Source: Streptomyces sp. NRRL F-5122 (GTDB lineage Bacteria > Actinomycetota > Actinomycetes > Streptomycetales > Streptomycetaceae). From it: 64,000 bases of DNA. The stretch lies in NCBI RefSeq assembly GCF_001507435.1, contig NZ_LMWH01000116.1, positions 186,001-250,000 on the forward strand, given 5' to 3'. Positions 54,981 to 63,710 of this stretch are shown in pieces. The notes below the pieces were generated by a model. The model was not told the origin of the DNA, did not search any database, and saw only the letters and a program-made list of their open reading frames with translations. How positions within the stretch are numbered: the stretch's first letter is position 1; every line of letters begins with the position of its first letter. Made by a program: the position numbers and the translations under genes.

Positions 54981-56810
54981 GTGCATCTCCCTTACCAGCG
55001 CGGTCCGTTGCACGACCTGGCAGACACCCCGGTGGCGTACGACACCGTCCTCGCCGAGGTCACCGAGGAGGCTCTGGAACGCATCACGCCGGAGGGAAAC
55101 CTCGAACACCCCGGTGCCGTGCTCGACATCGGGGACACCTCGCTCGGCATCACCGCGCTGCTCGCTCTCGCATGGCAGCGCACACAGGACCCGCGGGTGC
55201 CCGAAGCGGTGCGCCGCAGCCTGGCCTTCCATCTGCGCGAGCGGGTCTACACACAGGACAATCCCGGCTACCCGAACCTGAGGTTCCGGAACTCGCATCT
55301 CCCGTGCGCCCGTTACGTCCTCGAAGCGGGAGCCCACCCCATCGGCGACTGGCCGAGCACGGTGTGGGCGCTGCTCCAGGCGGTCAACGTCCTCGACGCG
55401 GCGGACGGACTCCTGGACGGCGCGCAGCGCGACGATCTCCTCGTCGTGGCACACGGCTACTGGCGCTGGCTGACCGAGGCGACCTTCTTCAACCCGCAGC
55501 AGGCGGGCAACCAGGCGATCGGATGCGTCGTGGGCGGACTGATGCTCGCGCGGCACCTCCCGCCGGCCGAGGGCGAGCAGGTCCGCGCGCGGGCGCTGGC
55601 CCTGTACGCGGACGAGATCCGGGCCCGCCGGGTACGGGACCGGGGCGCGCTGCTGCCGCCTGAGCACGGTGGCGCCTACGACAACAACTACGGCCCGATC
55701 TCCCTTTCCTTCCTCGCCCAGGCGCACCGGATCAGCGGCGAGGAGGTCTTCGCCCGGGACGGCGAGGCGCTGGCCCGTTACATCGACGCACGCCTGACCA
55801 ACGGCGGTTTCGACATCGGCGGCCCGCGCTACAGCGAACAGCACTCCGGCTTCGAATCCGTGCTGGGGCTGCGCTACTTCAGCCGGCGCATCGCCTCCGA
55901 TCTGGGCCGCTACCGGGGCGACACCCGATGGGGACGGCATGCCGTCCATCCGGACGGCGGCATGGACGGCCACTTCGCCTTCATGCTCGTCTGGCAGATC
56001 CAGGACCCGACCCGCTGGCACCGCACACCCTCCACCACGGTCGCCCGCCACCAGTTGCGCGCCGGCACCGTGTCGGTCGCCTTCGACGACCGTATGACCC
56101 CGGCGCTGATAGAGGCGGCGGGCACATACTGCCTGGCGGGCGCGGTGGACCGGCGGCACGGCTTCGGACCGGTCGTCGACGGATTCCTGCTGTGCCGGCC
56201 GATGGGTGAGGTGAGGGTGCGGGACGTCCGCACCGCGGACCTGGCGGCCAAACTGGTCACGAAGCCGGTCGTCGACCGCGACCGTGTCCTGCGCCATGTG
56301 CGGTCCCTGTACGTCACCGACGGCACGAGTCTGTGGGTCACGGTCGCTGTGGAACGGCTCGGTGCGCAGCCCTACCTGCTCGCCGGGCTGCCGTACGCGA
56401 CCGACGACGGCGACCGGGTGCGCAGGACGGCCGAGGCGGAGGTGGCCTCCGCGGGCGACCTGCGCCTGACCCACCCGCGGGGACAGGCCCCGGACCACTT
56501 CGACGCCCGCACGGAGACCACTCAGGAGCAGGCGGCCTTCGCACTGGCCGCCGACCCGCGGGGCTACGGCGACCCCGACGAGGGCTGGCGCCGTCTGGTG
56601 TCCTCCTCGGCGCTCGAGGCCGGCCCCGCGGCCGGTGCACCGCAGGACCTGCACGTCTTCGCCGTGCGGTACGGCACGCAAGGCCCGTTCACGCCCGCCT
56701 TCGAGTCGGGCGCACAGGGGCTGGCCGTACGGACCGAGGCGTTCACCGCGCTGATCGGCGGGATCGACGGCGATGCCCACGGGGATCCGGAACTGACGCT
56801 GCACGGGTGA
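54981..56810 (+). CDS. large cytoplasmic protein, (alpha/alpha)-toroid lyase-like
   Basis: I do not recognise this 609-residue protein with certainty. No signal peptide or membrane helix. The first 320 residues are mostly helical with motifs NPQQAGNQAIGC, EHGGAYDNNYGPISLS and GGPRYSEQHSGFESVLGLRY; the last 240 are beta-rich (HPDGGMDGHFAFML, VDGFLLCRPMGEV). A helical toroid followed by a beta-sandwich is the plan of heparinase/alginate/chondroitin-type lyases, and the Asn, His and Tyr spots would suit one. It lies 200 bp after the ROK gene, so a cytoplasmic sugar-degrading role is plausible. Start GTG 54981 is tentative. Confidence 0.65.
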   Translation: MHLPYQRGPLHDLADTPVAYDTVLAEVTEEALERITPEGNLEHPGAVLDIGDTSLGITALLALAWQRTQDPRVPEAVRRSLAFHLRERVYTQDNPGYPNLRFRNSHLPCARYVLEAGAHPIGDWPSTVWALLQAVNVLDAADGLLDGAQRDDLLVVAHGYWRWLTEATFFNPQQAGNQAIGCVVGGLMLARHLPPAEGEQVRARALALYADEIRARRVRDRGALLPPEHGGAYDNNYGPISLSFLAQAHRISGEEVFARDGEALARYIDARLTNGGFDIGGPRYSEQHSGFESVLGLRYFSRRIASDLGRYRGDTRWGRHAVHPDGGMDGHFAFMLVWQIQDPTRWHRTPSTTVARHQLRAGTVSVAFDDRMTPALIEAAGTYCLAGAVDRRHGFGPVVDGFLLCRPMGEVRVRDVRTADLAAKLVTKPVVDRDRVLRHVRSLYVTDGTSLWVTVAVERLGAQPYLLAGLPYATDDGDRVRRTAEAEVASAGDLRLTHPRGQAPDHFDARTETTQEQAAFALAADPRGYGDPDEGWRRLVSSSALEAGPAAGAPQDLHVFAVRYGTQGPFTPAFESGAQGLAVRTEAFTALIGGIDGDAHGDPELTLHG

Positions 56811-56826
56811 GAGCCCGTCCGGAGGA

Positions 56827-57501
56827 TCAACGGAGTGGTTCGGGCCCACCGCTCGGAGCGCAGGGCGCGGGCAGCGCCGTGCCCGGAACGATCAGGTCCG
56901 CACGGTCCCTGGTCGTCGCCACCAGGTCCGCGTTGCGCTGGTCGGTGCCCAGCACCCACGCCACCGCCGTCCCGTGGTCCTTGCCGAACTCCTCGTGGCG
57001 GGCCACCAAGCGCCGGATGCGCTCCTCCTCGTCGATCTCGCAGAACCACACCTCGTCCAGCCGTGGGCGGACCCGGCCCCAGGCACCGCTGTCCAGCAGC
57101 AGGTAGTTGCCCTCCGTGACGACCAGCCGAACCGCCGGGAGCACCGGGACCGCGCCCGCGATCGGCTGTTCCAGCACGCGCTCGAAGCCCGGCGCGTACA
57201 CGGTCTCGTCGTCCTCAGTCCGCAGCCGATCGAGCAGCGCCGCGTACCCTGCGGCGTCGAAGGTGTCGGGCGCGCCCTTGCGGTCGCGACGGCCCAGGCG
57301 GTCGAGTTCCACGTCGGCCAGGTGGAAGCCGTCCATGGGCACGTACGCCACGCACGGCGGCCCGTCGCCGTTCAGTTCCCGCACCACCTGCCGGGCGAGC
57401 GTGCTCTTGCCCGCCCCCGGGCTGCCGGTGATGCCGAGGATCGCACGAGGTCCGGGTCCCACCAGGGACGCGGCCCGCTTCAGCAGGTTGTCGAAGTTCA
57501 T
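56827..57501 (-). CDS. uridine-kinase-like P-loop kinase (FrcK/PanK-like)
   Basis: A 224-residue P-loop kinase. Walker A GITGSPGAGKSTLAR (about 23-37), Walker-B-like YVPMDGFHLADVELDRLG (about 54-71), VVTEGNYLLLD (about 130-140) and LID Arg in IRRLVARHEEFGKD. This set matches nucleoside/nucleotide kinase family proteins such as FrcK beside sugar operons. Its stop faces that of the unknown toroid protein at 16 bp. ATG at 57501 fits the family head. A sugar or pantothenate-type substrate is possible. Confidence 0.85.
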   Translation of the reverse strand: MNFDNLLKRAASLVGPGPRAILGITGSPGAGKSTLARQVVRELNGDGPPCVAYVPMDGFHLADVELDRLGRRDRKGAPDTFDAAGYAALLDRLRTEDDETVYAPGFERVLEQPIAGAVPVLPAVRLVVTEGNYLLLDSGAWGRVRPRLDEVWFCEIDEEERIRRLVARHEEFGKDHGTAVAWVLGTDQRNADLVATTRDRADLIVPGTALPAPCAPSGGPEPLR

Positions 57502-57703
57502 CTGGGTGTGCCGCTCGCTGCCGGGGAGTTGGTCCTCGTCATTGGACCAGAGGCGGCGGCGGATGGCGAGAACGGCATGTCCCGGCCACGCGGTCCGGGA
57601 TTCGCCGGCGTACGAGTGGGCGCACGGGGAAGGCGCGCTTTGTATGCGTGCCCGAGTGGGCTCGGCGGCTCGAGAGGACATGAGAAGGAGACCGGGGCGT
57701 CGG

Positions 57704-58561
57704 ATGAGCGACTTGCGATCACATCAGGACGACGAGGACATGGAGCTGGAACGTCTGCGGGCCGAGGTCCGGCATCTGCGGGCCCGGTTGCGGGCCCACC
57801 CGCTGATCTCCGAGGCCCAGGGGCTGTTGCGCGAACGCTATGCGCTGCCGGACGCGGAAAGCGGATTCGCCCTGCTCCAGCGCGCCTCCCAGCAGTACAA
57901 CGTCAAATTGCGGGTCCTCGCGGAAGCCTTGGTGCTCGCCCCGCGCCCGGATCCGCGCCAGACGCTGTGGTTTCCCCGAAGGGTCCGGCGGCCCGAGCCC
58001 CGGCTCACCTTCGACACCGCCCACCGGGCCAGGGGTGGGAACCGGGGCGCGATGCTGAGTGCCGTGCTCAGCCAGACGCTCGCCGTGACGGACGCGGGCA
58101 TGGGCAACGTCCAGACGGTCGACCGTGCGGAAGGCGGTCTGCGGATGGAGAAACACACCGGACTCTCCGCCGACTTCGTCGACTTCTTCGGCCATGTCGG
58201 TGAGGAGGGGACCTCCTGCGCCATGGCCGCCCGCAAGGTCGCACAGATCACCGTCGAGGACGTTGAGACGGACCCGGTGTTCACCGAACCCGCGCGCGAG
58301 GCGATCCTGCGGGCCGGCAGCCGCGCCTGCCACAGCGTGCCGCTGACGACGGTGTCCGGGGCGTGCGTGGGGATGGCATCGGCCCATCTCGAGCACCGCA
58401 TCCGGGAGCTGACGGCGGCCCAGTCCCGGACTCTCGCCACGGTGGGCCGCGAGGCAGGGGAGTGGCTGGTGTGGTACGACCGCACGGTGGTCATGGACGC
58501 CCTGGAGTACCTGCACGAGCTGGGCCGCGGCCTGGGCGGCAAACGGGTCAGACGTTCGTGA
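57704..58561 (+). CDS. ANTAR-GAF protein
   Basis: A 285-residue regulator with an N-terminal ANTAR-like RNA-binding domain (about 30-85; HPLISEAQGLLRERYALPD and FALLQRASQQYNVKLRVLAE) and a C-terminal GAF domain (about 110-270; DAGMGNVQTVDRAEGG, FFGHVGEEGTSCAMAAR). Most such proteins carry ANTAR at the C-terminus; here the order is reversed. ANTAR domains bind paired hairpins in nascent RNA to block termination. ATG 57680 in frame is an alternative start. It is divergent from the P-loop kinase. Confidence 0.82.
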   Translation: MSDLRSHQDDEDMELERLRAEVRHLRARLRAHPLISEAQGLLRERYALPDAESGFALLQRASQQYNVKLRVLAEALVLAPRPDPRQTLWFPRRVRRPEPRLTFDTAHRARGGNRGAMLSAVLSQTLAVTDAGMGNVQTVDRAEGGLRMEKHTGLSADFVDFFGHVGEEGTSCAMAARKVAQITVEDVETDPVFTEPAREAILRAGSRACHSVPLTTVSGACVGMASAHLEHRIRELTAAQSRTLATVGREAGEWLVWYDRTVVMDALEYLHELGRGLGGKRVRRS

Positions 58562-58676
58562 AACGCCCCGGCGGCGAGGTGTTCCAGCCACCGCCGTGGC
58601 CCGTCCGTGGTGCGCGAGCGTCGAAATGTGGCGCTCGCCACCCACTGTCCGGCCTTCTTCGGGGAAGCTGGCCCCT

Positions 58677-59417
58677 ATGACAGAGCTCGGTCTTCCGGAC
58701 GGCATCCAGGCCTGCCTCTTCGATCTCGACGGGGTCATCACCAAGACCGCCGTCGTCCACGCGGCCGCGTGGAAGCAGACGTTCGACGACTTTCTGCACC
58801 GGCGGGACGGGGACTCCTTCCGGCCCTTCGACGAGGTCGCCGACTACGACGAGTACGTCGACGGGCGCCCCCGCGCCGACGGGGTGCGCACCTTCCTGGA
58901 ATCCCGGGACATCCACCTGCCCGAGGGCGATCCCGGCGACCCGCCCGAGCGGGAGACCGTCCAGGGTCTCGGCAACCGCAAGAACGAGTTGGTCCTCGAG
59001 CTGATCCGGACACGCGGCGTCGACGCCTACGACGGCACGATCAGGTACGTCGAGGCGGTGCGCGTCGCCGGTCTGCGCACGGCCGTGGTCTCCTCCAGCA
59101 CCAACTGCCGGGACATTCTGCGGTCGATCGGCGCCGAGCAGCTCTTCGACGTGCGCATCGACGGAGTCGTCGCCGCCGAGCGGCAGCTGCCGGGCAAACC
59201 GCATCCGGACACCTTCCTCGCCGCCGCCCAGGATCTCGGCGTCGAGGCCAAGGCCGCCGCCGTCTTCGAGGACGCGCTCGCGGGCATGGACGCCGGGCGC
59301 TCGGGCCACTTCGGGTACGTCGTCGGAGTGGACCGGGTCGGCCAGGCGGAAGCGCTGCGCGCCCACGGCGCCGACGTCGTCGTCACGGACCTCGCGGAAC
59401 TGGGGGAGCGCTCGTGA
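58677..59417 (+). CDS. beta-phosphoglucomutase-type HAD enzyme
   Basis: A 246-residue HAD-superfamily mutase. Nucleophile and acid in CLFDLDGVITKTAVVHAAAW (about 13-32), VVSSSTNC (about 138-145), GKPHPDTF (about 173-180), and FEDALAGMDAG (about 196-206). These are beta-PGM signatures. It converts beta-glucose 1-phosphate to glucose 6-phosphate. The downstream GH65 phosphorylase gene overlaps by 4 nt and would supply that substrate, the same pair as Rv3400/Rv3401 in mycobacteria. Start ATG 58677. Confidence 0.9.
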   Translation: MTELGLPDGIQACLFDLDGVITKTAVVHAAAWKQTFDDFLHRRDGDSFRPFDEVADYDEYVDGRPRADGVRTFLESRDIHLPEGDPGDPPERETVQGLGNRKNELVLELIRTRGVDAYDGTIRYVEAVRVAGLRTAVVSSSTNCRDILRSIGAEQLFDVRIDGVVAAERQLPGKPHPDTFLAAAQDLGVEAKAAAVFEDALAGMDAGRSGHFGYVVGVDRVGQAEALRAHGADVVVTDLAELGERS

Positions 59418-61771
59418 TCACGCACACGTCCTACGCCGTCGACCCCTGGATACTGCGGGAACGGGGACTCCACCTGGAGGTCCTGCCACAGAGCGAGTCC
59501 GTGTTCGCGCTGTCCAACGGGCACGTGGGCTGGCGCGGCAACCTCGACGAGGGTGAGCCGCACGGGCTGCCCGGCTCCTACCTCAACGGCGTCCACGAAC
59601 TGCATCCGCTGCCGTACGCGGAGGCGGGATACGGCTATCCCGAGTCCGGGCAGACGGTCATCAACGTCACCAACGGCAAGATCATCCGTCTGCTGGTGGA
59701 CGACGAGCCCTTCGATCTGCGCTACGGGCTGCTGCGCTCCCACGAGCGAGTGCTCGATCTGCGGGCCGGGACGCTCACCCGTACCTGCGAGTGGACCTCA
59801 CCGGCCGGCACGACGGTCCGGGTGCGCTCCACCCGGCTCGTCTCCTTCACCCAGCGCGCGATCGCCGCGGTCGCCTACGAGGTGGAGGCCGTCGGCGGTC
59901 CGGCCCGGATCGTCGTGCAGTCCGAACTGGTCGCCAATGAGCAACTGCCCGTGCGCGAAGGCGATCCGCGCGCCGCCGTGGTCCTGGACTCCCCGCTGGA
60001 GACGGAGGAGCACTTCGCCGAGGACGGCAGGCTGCGGTTGGTGCACCGTACGCGCAGGAGCGGCCTCAGGATCGGGGCCGCGGCCGACCATGTCGTCAGG
60101 GGTCCCGAGCCGACCACGACCCAGAGCGAGGCGACCGGTGACCTGGCCCGACTCACCGTCGCCTCCCCGCTGCGGGAGGGCGAGCGGTTGTGCGTGGAGA
60201 AGTTCGTCTCGTACGGCTGGTCCGGTACGCGCTCGCTGCCCGCGATCAGCGATCAGGTGGACGCGGCGCTGGCCGCCGCCATGAGCGTCGGCTGGTCCGG
60301 TCTGCTCGACGAACAACGCCTCTACCTTGACGACTTCTGGGCGCGGTCGGACGTCGAGGTCGACGGCGACGAGCAGATCCAGCAGGCGGTCCGCTTCGGC
60401 CTGTTCCACGTCCTGCAGGCCGGGGCCCGCGCCGAACAGCGCGCGATACCCGCCAAGGGGCTGACCGGCTCCGGCTACGACGGCCACGCGTTCTGGGACA
60501 CCGAGATGTTCGTGCTGCCGTTGCTCACGTACACCTCGCCCGACGCGGTCGCCGAGGCCCTGCGATGGCGGCAGAACACACTGCCTGCCGCCCGGGAGCG
60601 CGCCGTGCAACTGGGGCTGCGCGGTGCGGCGTTCCCCTGGCGGACCATCGAGGGCTCGGAGGGTTCGGCGTACTGGCCGGCCGGCACGGCGGCGTTCCAT
60701 GTGAATGCCGACATAGCGGATGCCGTCGTCCGCTATGTCGCGGCCACCGGCGACGAACGGTTCGCACGCGACACCGGGGTCGAACTGCTCGTGGAGACAG
60801 CCCGGTTGTGGCGCTCCCTCGGACACCACGACCATCACGGCACGTTCCACATAGACGGCGTGACCGGCCCGGACGAGTACAGTGCGGTCGCCGACGACAA
60901 CACGTACACGAACCTGATGGCCCGCGCGAACCTGCTGGCGGCGGCCGACGCCGTGGAGCGCCACCCCCGCCGGGCCGAGGAACTGGCCGTCGACGAGGAG
61001 GAGAGCGCGGCCTGGCGTGACGCGGCCGAGGCGATGCACGTGCCGTACAACCACGAACTGGGCGTGCACGAACAGCACGCCGGATTCACCCGATACCAGA
61101 GGTGGGACTTCGCTGCGACCCGCCCCGACCAGTACCCGCTGCTGCTGAACTTCCCGTACTTCGACCTGTACCGCAAGCAGGTGGTCAAACAGGCCGACCT
61201 GGTGCTGGCGATGTACACCTGCAGCCCGTACTTCGACGCCGAGCACAAGGCGCGCAACTTCGCGTACTACGAGCCCCTCACCGTGCGGGACTCGTCACTG
61301 TCCGCCTGCTGCCAGGCGGTCGTCGCGGCCGAGGCGGGTCATCTGTCCCTGGCCTACGACTATCTGCACGAAGCCGCACTGATGGATCTGCAGGACCTGG
61401 AGCACAACACCCGGGACGGTCTGCACATCGCGTCCCTGGCCGGCACCTGGATGGCGCTCGTCGCGGGCTTCGGAGGCATGCGCCACCACGGAGAGAGGAT
61501 CGAGTTCGCGCCACGTCTGCCGGAGCGGTTCGGTCGTCTCGCCTTCACACTGGAGCTGCGAGGGCGCCGGGTGCGGGTGGACATCCGCAGCAGGGAGGCC
61601 ACGTACACCCTGGTCGAGGGGGAGCCGCTGGAGGTCCACCACCACGGCCAACCGCTCACGGTGGACGCGGACAAGCCGCACACCCGCGACATCCCTCGCC
61701 TCACCCCGCGCCCCGCACCGGAACAGCCGCTGCACCGGCGGCCCAACGGGGCGGCCCTCGCACAGAACTGA
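59414..61771 (+). CDS. GH65 disaccharide phosphorylase
   Basis: A 785-residue glycoside hydrolase family 65 enzyme. N-terminal beta-sandwich (about 10-270; SESVFALSNGHVGWRGNLDE), helical linker, catalytic (alpha/alpha)6 barrel (about 320-680) with acid Glu in DGVTGPDEYSAVADDN (about 488), and C-terminal jelly roll (about 690-785). Other landmarks: SGYDGHAFWDTEMFVLP and KQADLVLAMY. Members cleave maltose, trehalose or kojibiose with phosphate to beta-glucose 1-phosphate; which one cannot be read. GTG at 59414 overlaps the mutase stop. Confidence 0.9.
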   Translation: MITHTSYAVDPWILRERGLHLEVLPQSESVFALSNGHVGWRGNLDEGEPHGLPGSYLNGVHELHPLPYAEAGYGYPESGQTVINVTNGKIIRLLVDDEPFDLRYGLLRSHERVLDLRAGTLTRTCEWTSPAGTTVRVRSTRLVSFTQRAIAAVAYEVEAVGGPARIVVQSELVANEQLPVREGDPRAAVVLDSPLETEEHFAEDGRLRLVHRTRRSGLRIGAAADHVVRGPEPTTTQSEATGDLARLTVASPLREGERLCVEKFVSYGWSGTRSLPAISDQVDAALAAAMSVGWSGLLDEQRLYLDDFWARSDVEVDGDEQIQQAVRFGLFHVLQAGARAEQRAIPAKGLTGSGYDGHAFWDTEMFVLPLLTYTSPDAVAEALRWRQNTLPAARERAVQLGLRGAAFPWRTIEGSEGSAYWPAGTAAFHVNADIADAVVRYVAATGDERFARDTGVELLVETARLWRSLGHHDHHGTFHIDGVTGPDEYSAVADDNTYTNLMARANLLAAADAVERHPRRAEELAVDEEESAAWRDAAEAMHVPYNHELGVHEQHAGFTRYQRWDFAATRPDQYPLLLNFPYFDLYRKQVVKQADLVLAMYTCSPYFDAEHKARNFAYYEPLTVRDSSLSACCQAVVAAEAGHLSLAYDYLHEAALMDLQDLEHNTRDGLHIASLAGTWMALVAGFGGMRHHGERIEFAPRLPERFGRLAFTLELRGRRVRVDIRSREATYTLVEGEPLEVHHHGQPLTVDADKPHTRDIPRLTPRPAPEQPLHRRPNGAALAQN

Positions 61772-61781
61772 GGGCGTGGAG

Positions 61782-61825
61782 GCGGCCGCTCACCGGGCCG
61801 GGACCACAGCACGGTGAGCGGCCGC
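61782..61825 (+). terminator. terminator after GH65 gene
   Basis: Perfect 14-bp arms (61782-61795 with 61812-61825), 16-nt loop, 11 nt after the stop. Confidence 0.8.
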
Positions 61826-61883
61826 TCGTGACGCAAGAGGCCGCATCGGCAACCGTCGGCGCCGGTCCGATGTCTCCAGGTGC

Positions 61884-62702
61884 ATGCACAGGATCAGACA
61901 TGGGACCTGGGTGTTCGGGCAGTTGGCGTTGTTCGGCCGACTTCAGGCGCGTTGCTGCGCCGTCGCGGTCGCGTTGTTCGCCGGTATGGCGGTCGCGAAG
62001 CTGCTGCCGCCGCTGCCGGTGGCGCGCCACGACCTGCTGCTGGCCTACGGGGTGCTGCTCACCTGTGTCTGCCACCTGCTGGGGTGGGAGACCCCGCGCG
62101 AGGTGGCGTTCGTCGCCGTCTGCCATGTCCTCGGACTCGTCTTCGAACTGGTCAAGGTGCACATGGGGTCGTGGAGCTATCCAGAGCCCGCGCTGACCAA
62201 GTTCGCCGGCGTGCCGCTGTACGGGGGTTTCATGTACGCCGCGGTCGGCGGTTACGGCTGCCGCACCTGGCGATTGCTCGACCTGTCCCTCACCGGCTAC
62301 CGGGCCTGCAGCACGACCGTGCTGGCGGTCCTGCTGTATGCCAACTTCCTTACGCATCACTGGCTGCCCGATCTGCGCTGGGTGCTCGGCGCCCTGCTCC
62401 TGCTCGTGACGGGCGGGACCTGGATGCACTTCACCGTCGGCAGCAGACGCCATCGGATGCCGCTCGCGCTGTCCTTCACCCTGGTCGGCTTCTTTCTGTG
62501 GCTGGCCGAGAACATCGCCACGTATCTCGGGGCCTGGCGGTACCCGTCCCAATTGCACGGCTGGGAACCGGTCTCCGTGACGAAATGGGCCTCCTGGGCC
62601 CTGCTGATCACGATCCTCTTCGCCCTGCGGGCCCTCTGGCGGACCGGGCCCGCCCGAGGCGGCCCGGAGCCGGTGGCGCGGCCGCCCCTGCCGTCGGCCT
62701 GA
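61884..62702 (+). CDS. DUF817 family membrane protein
   Basis: A 272-residue integral membrane protein with about eight helices. Conserved stretches HVLGLVFELVKVHMGSWSYP and GVPLYGGFMYAAVGGY, plus WLAENIATYLGAWRYP, are typical of DUF817. The acidic and Trp residues within helices suggest a small-molecule enzyme or transporter, but the family has no known function. ATG at 61884. It is preceded by a terminator, so it has its own promoter, and it is convergent with the SDR gene. Confidence 0.85.
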   Translation: MHRIRHGTWVFGQLALFGRLQARCCAVAVALFAGMAVAKLLPPLPVARHDLLLAYGVLLTCVCHLLGWETPREVAFVAVCHVLGLVFELVKVHMGSWSYPEPALTKFAGVPLYGGFMYAAVGGYGCRTWRLLDLSLTGYRACSTTVLAVLLYANFLTHHWLPDLRWVLGALLLLVTGGTWMHFTVGSRRHRMPLALSFTLVGFFLWLAENIATYLGAWRYPSQLHGWEPVSVTKWASWALLITILFALRALWRTGPARGGPEPVARPPLPSA

Positions 62703-62751
62703 ACCGGGACTCCCGGCCCACGGCCCGGCCGGTGCACGCCGCCGCACCGGA

Positions 62752-63523
62752 TCAGACGCTGTACCCGCCGTCGACCCCCCAGCGCCTGCCCGGTGATGAA
62801 CCCGGCCCGGTCCGAGGCGAGGAACGCGACGGCTTCCGCGACATCGAGGGCGGTGCCGAAGCGGCGCATCGGGATGTTGCGCCGGGTGATGTCGAGCGCT
62901 GCCTCGTCGAGTTCGGCGTCCGCGATCAGCCGCGCCGCGTTCCCGTCCGTCAGCATGCCGGGCGCCACACAGTTGACGCGCACGCCGTACCGGCCCTCCT
63001 CGGCGGCCAGTGCCCGTGCGACGGCCTCGACCGCGCCTTTCGTACCGGCCGACAGACCGTCGCGCACCGGGAACCGGCGGGTGGCCACCGTGGTGACCGC
63101 GACGATGCTGCCCCGGCTCTCCCGCAGCCTCGGCAGCGCGGGATGGACCAGATGGAAGAACGCCATGGCGTCCGCCTCCAGTTGTGCCCGGTAGCGGGCA
63201 GGCGTGACCCGGCTCAGATGGACCATCGGCACATGCGGGCCCGCCGCGTACACCAGCGTGTGAATGCCGCCGAAGGCGTCCGCGGCCTCGTTCACCGCCC
63301 GCGCCGTGGGGGTTTCCTCGGTCAGGTCCACTCGGACGGCCAGACAGCGCCGCCCGCGCTTGTTGACCTCGTTGACGAGAACCGCCGCCCGCTCGTCATG
63401 GGTGCGACAGGTGAACGCCACGTCGCTGCCCCGCTCGGCCAGGAGACCGACCAGCACCGCACCGATGCCTCCCGTTCCGCCCGCCACGAGCGCCGCGCCC
63501 GTCCTGCTGGAGAAGTCCGACAC
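62752..63523 (-). CDS. SDR-family protein with C-terminal frameshift
   Basis: A FabG-like short-chain dehydrogenase fold of about 256 residues when repaired. The cofactor motif AGGTGGIG (about 14-21) is intact. Two catalytic spots are changed: Ser of the VNISS region reads VAVTTVA, and YxxxK reads SAGTK, so the Tyr is Ser. The frame as sequenced runs on past the end; removing one base in a C6 tract (62775-62780) restores VDGGYSV and a stop at 62752. Either a sequencing error or a real frameshift. GTG start 63523. Confidence 0.75.
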
Positions 63524-63710
63524 CGTACCGCCTCACAATCCGCTCGGTTACCTCAGCATGTAGCGGTGCCGGCCGAAGACTTGAAGACCCGCGGGCACGG
63601 GGAACGTACGGGCGGGGGCGTGTTCCCGTCCCTCCGGGCAGACAACGCGTGGGACCGCGGGATGCGGCGGCGCGGCGGACGTGGTCCGGGCGAAGGAGTG
63701 GTCGACGACG

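Noticed and set aside
59414..61771. Assigning the GH65 enzyme to trehalose, maltose or kojibiose phosphorylase
   Set aside because: Specificity residues cannot be judged without an alignment; only the family is claimed.
62729..62750. 7-bp inverted repeat between DUF817 and SDR genes as terminator
   Set aside because: Short stem; could be chance in this composition.
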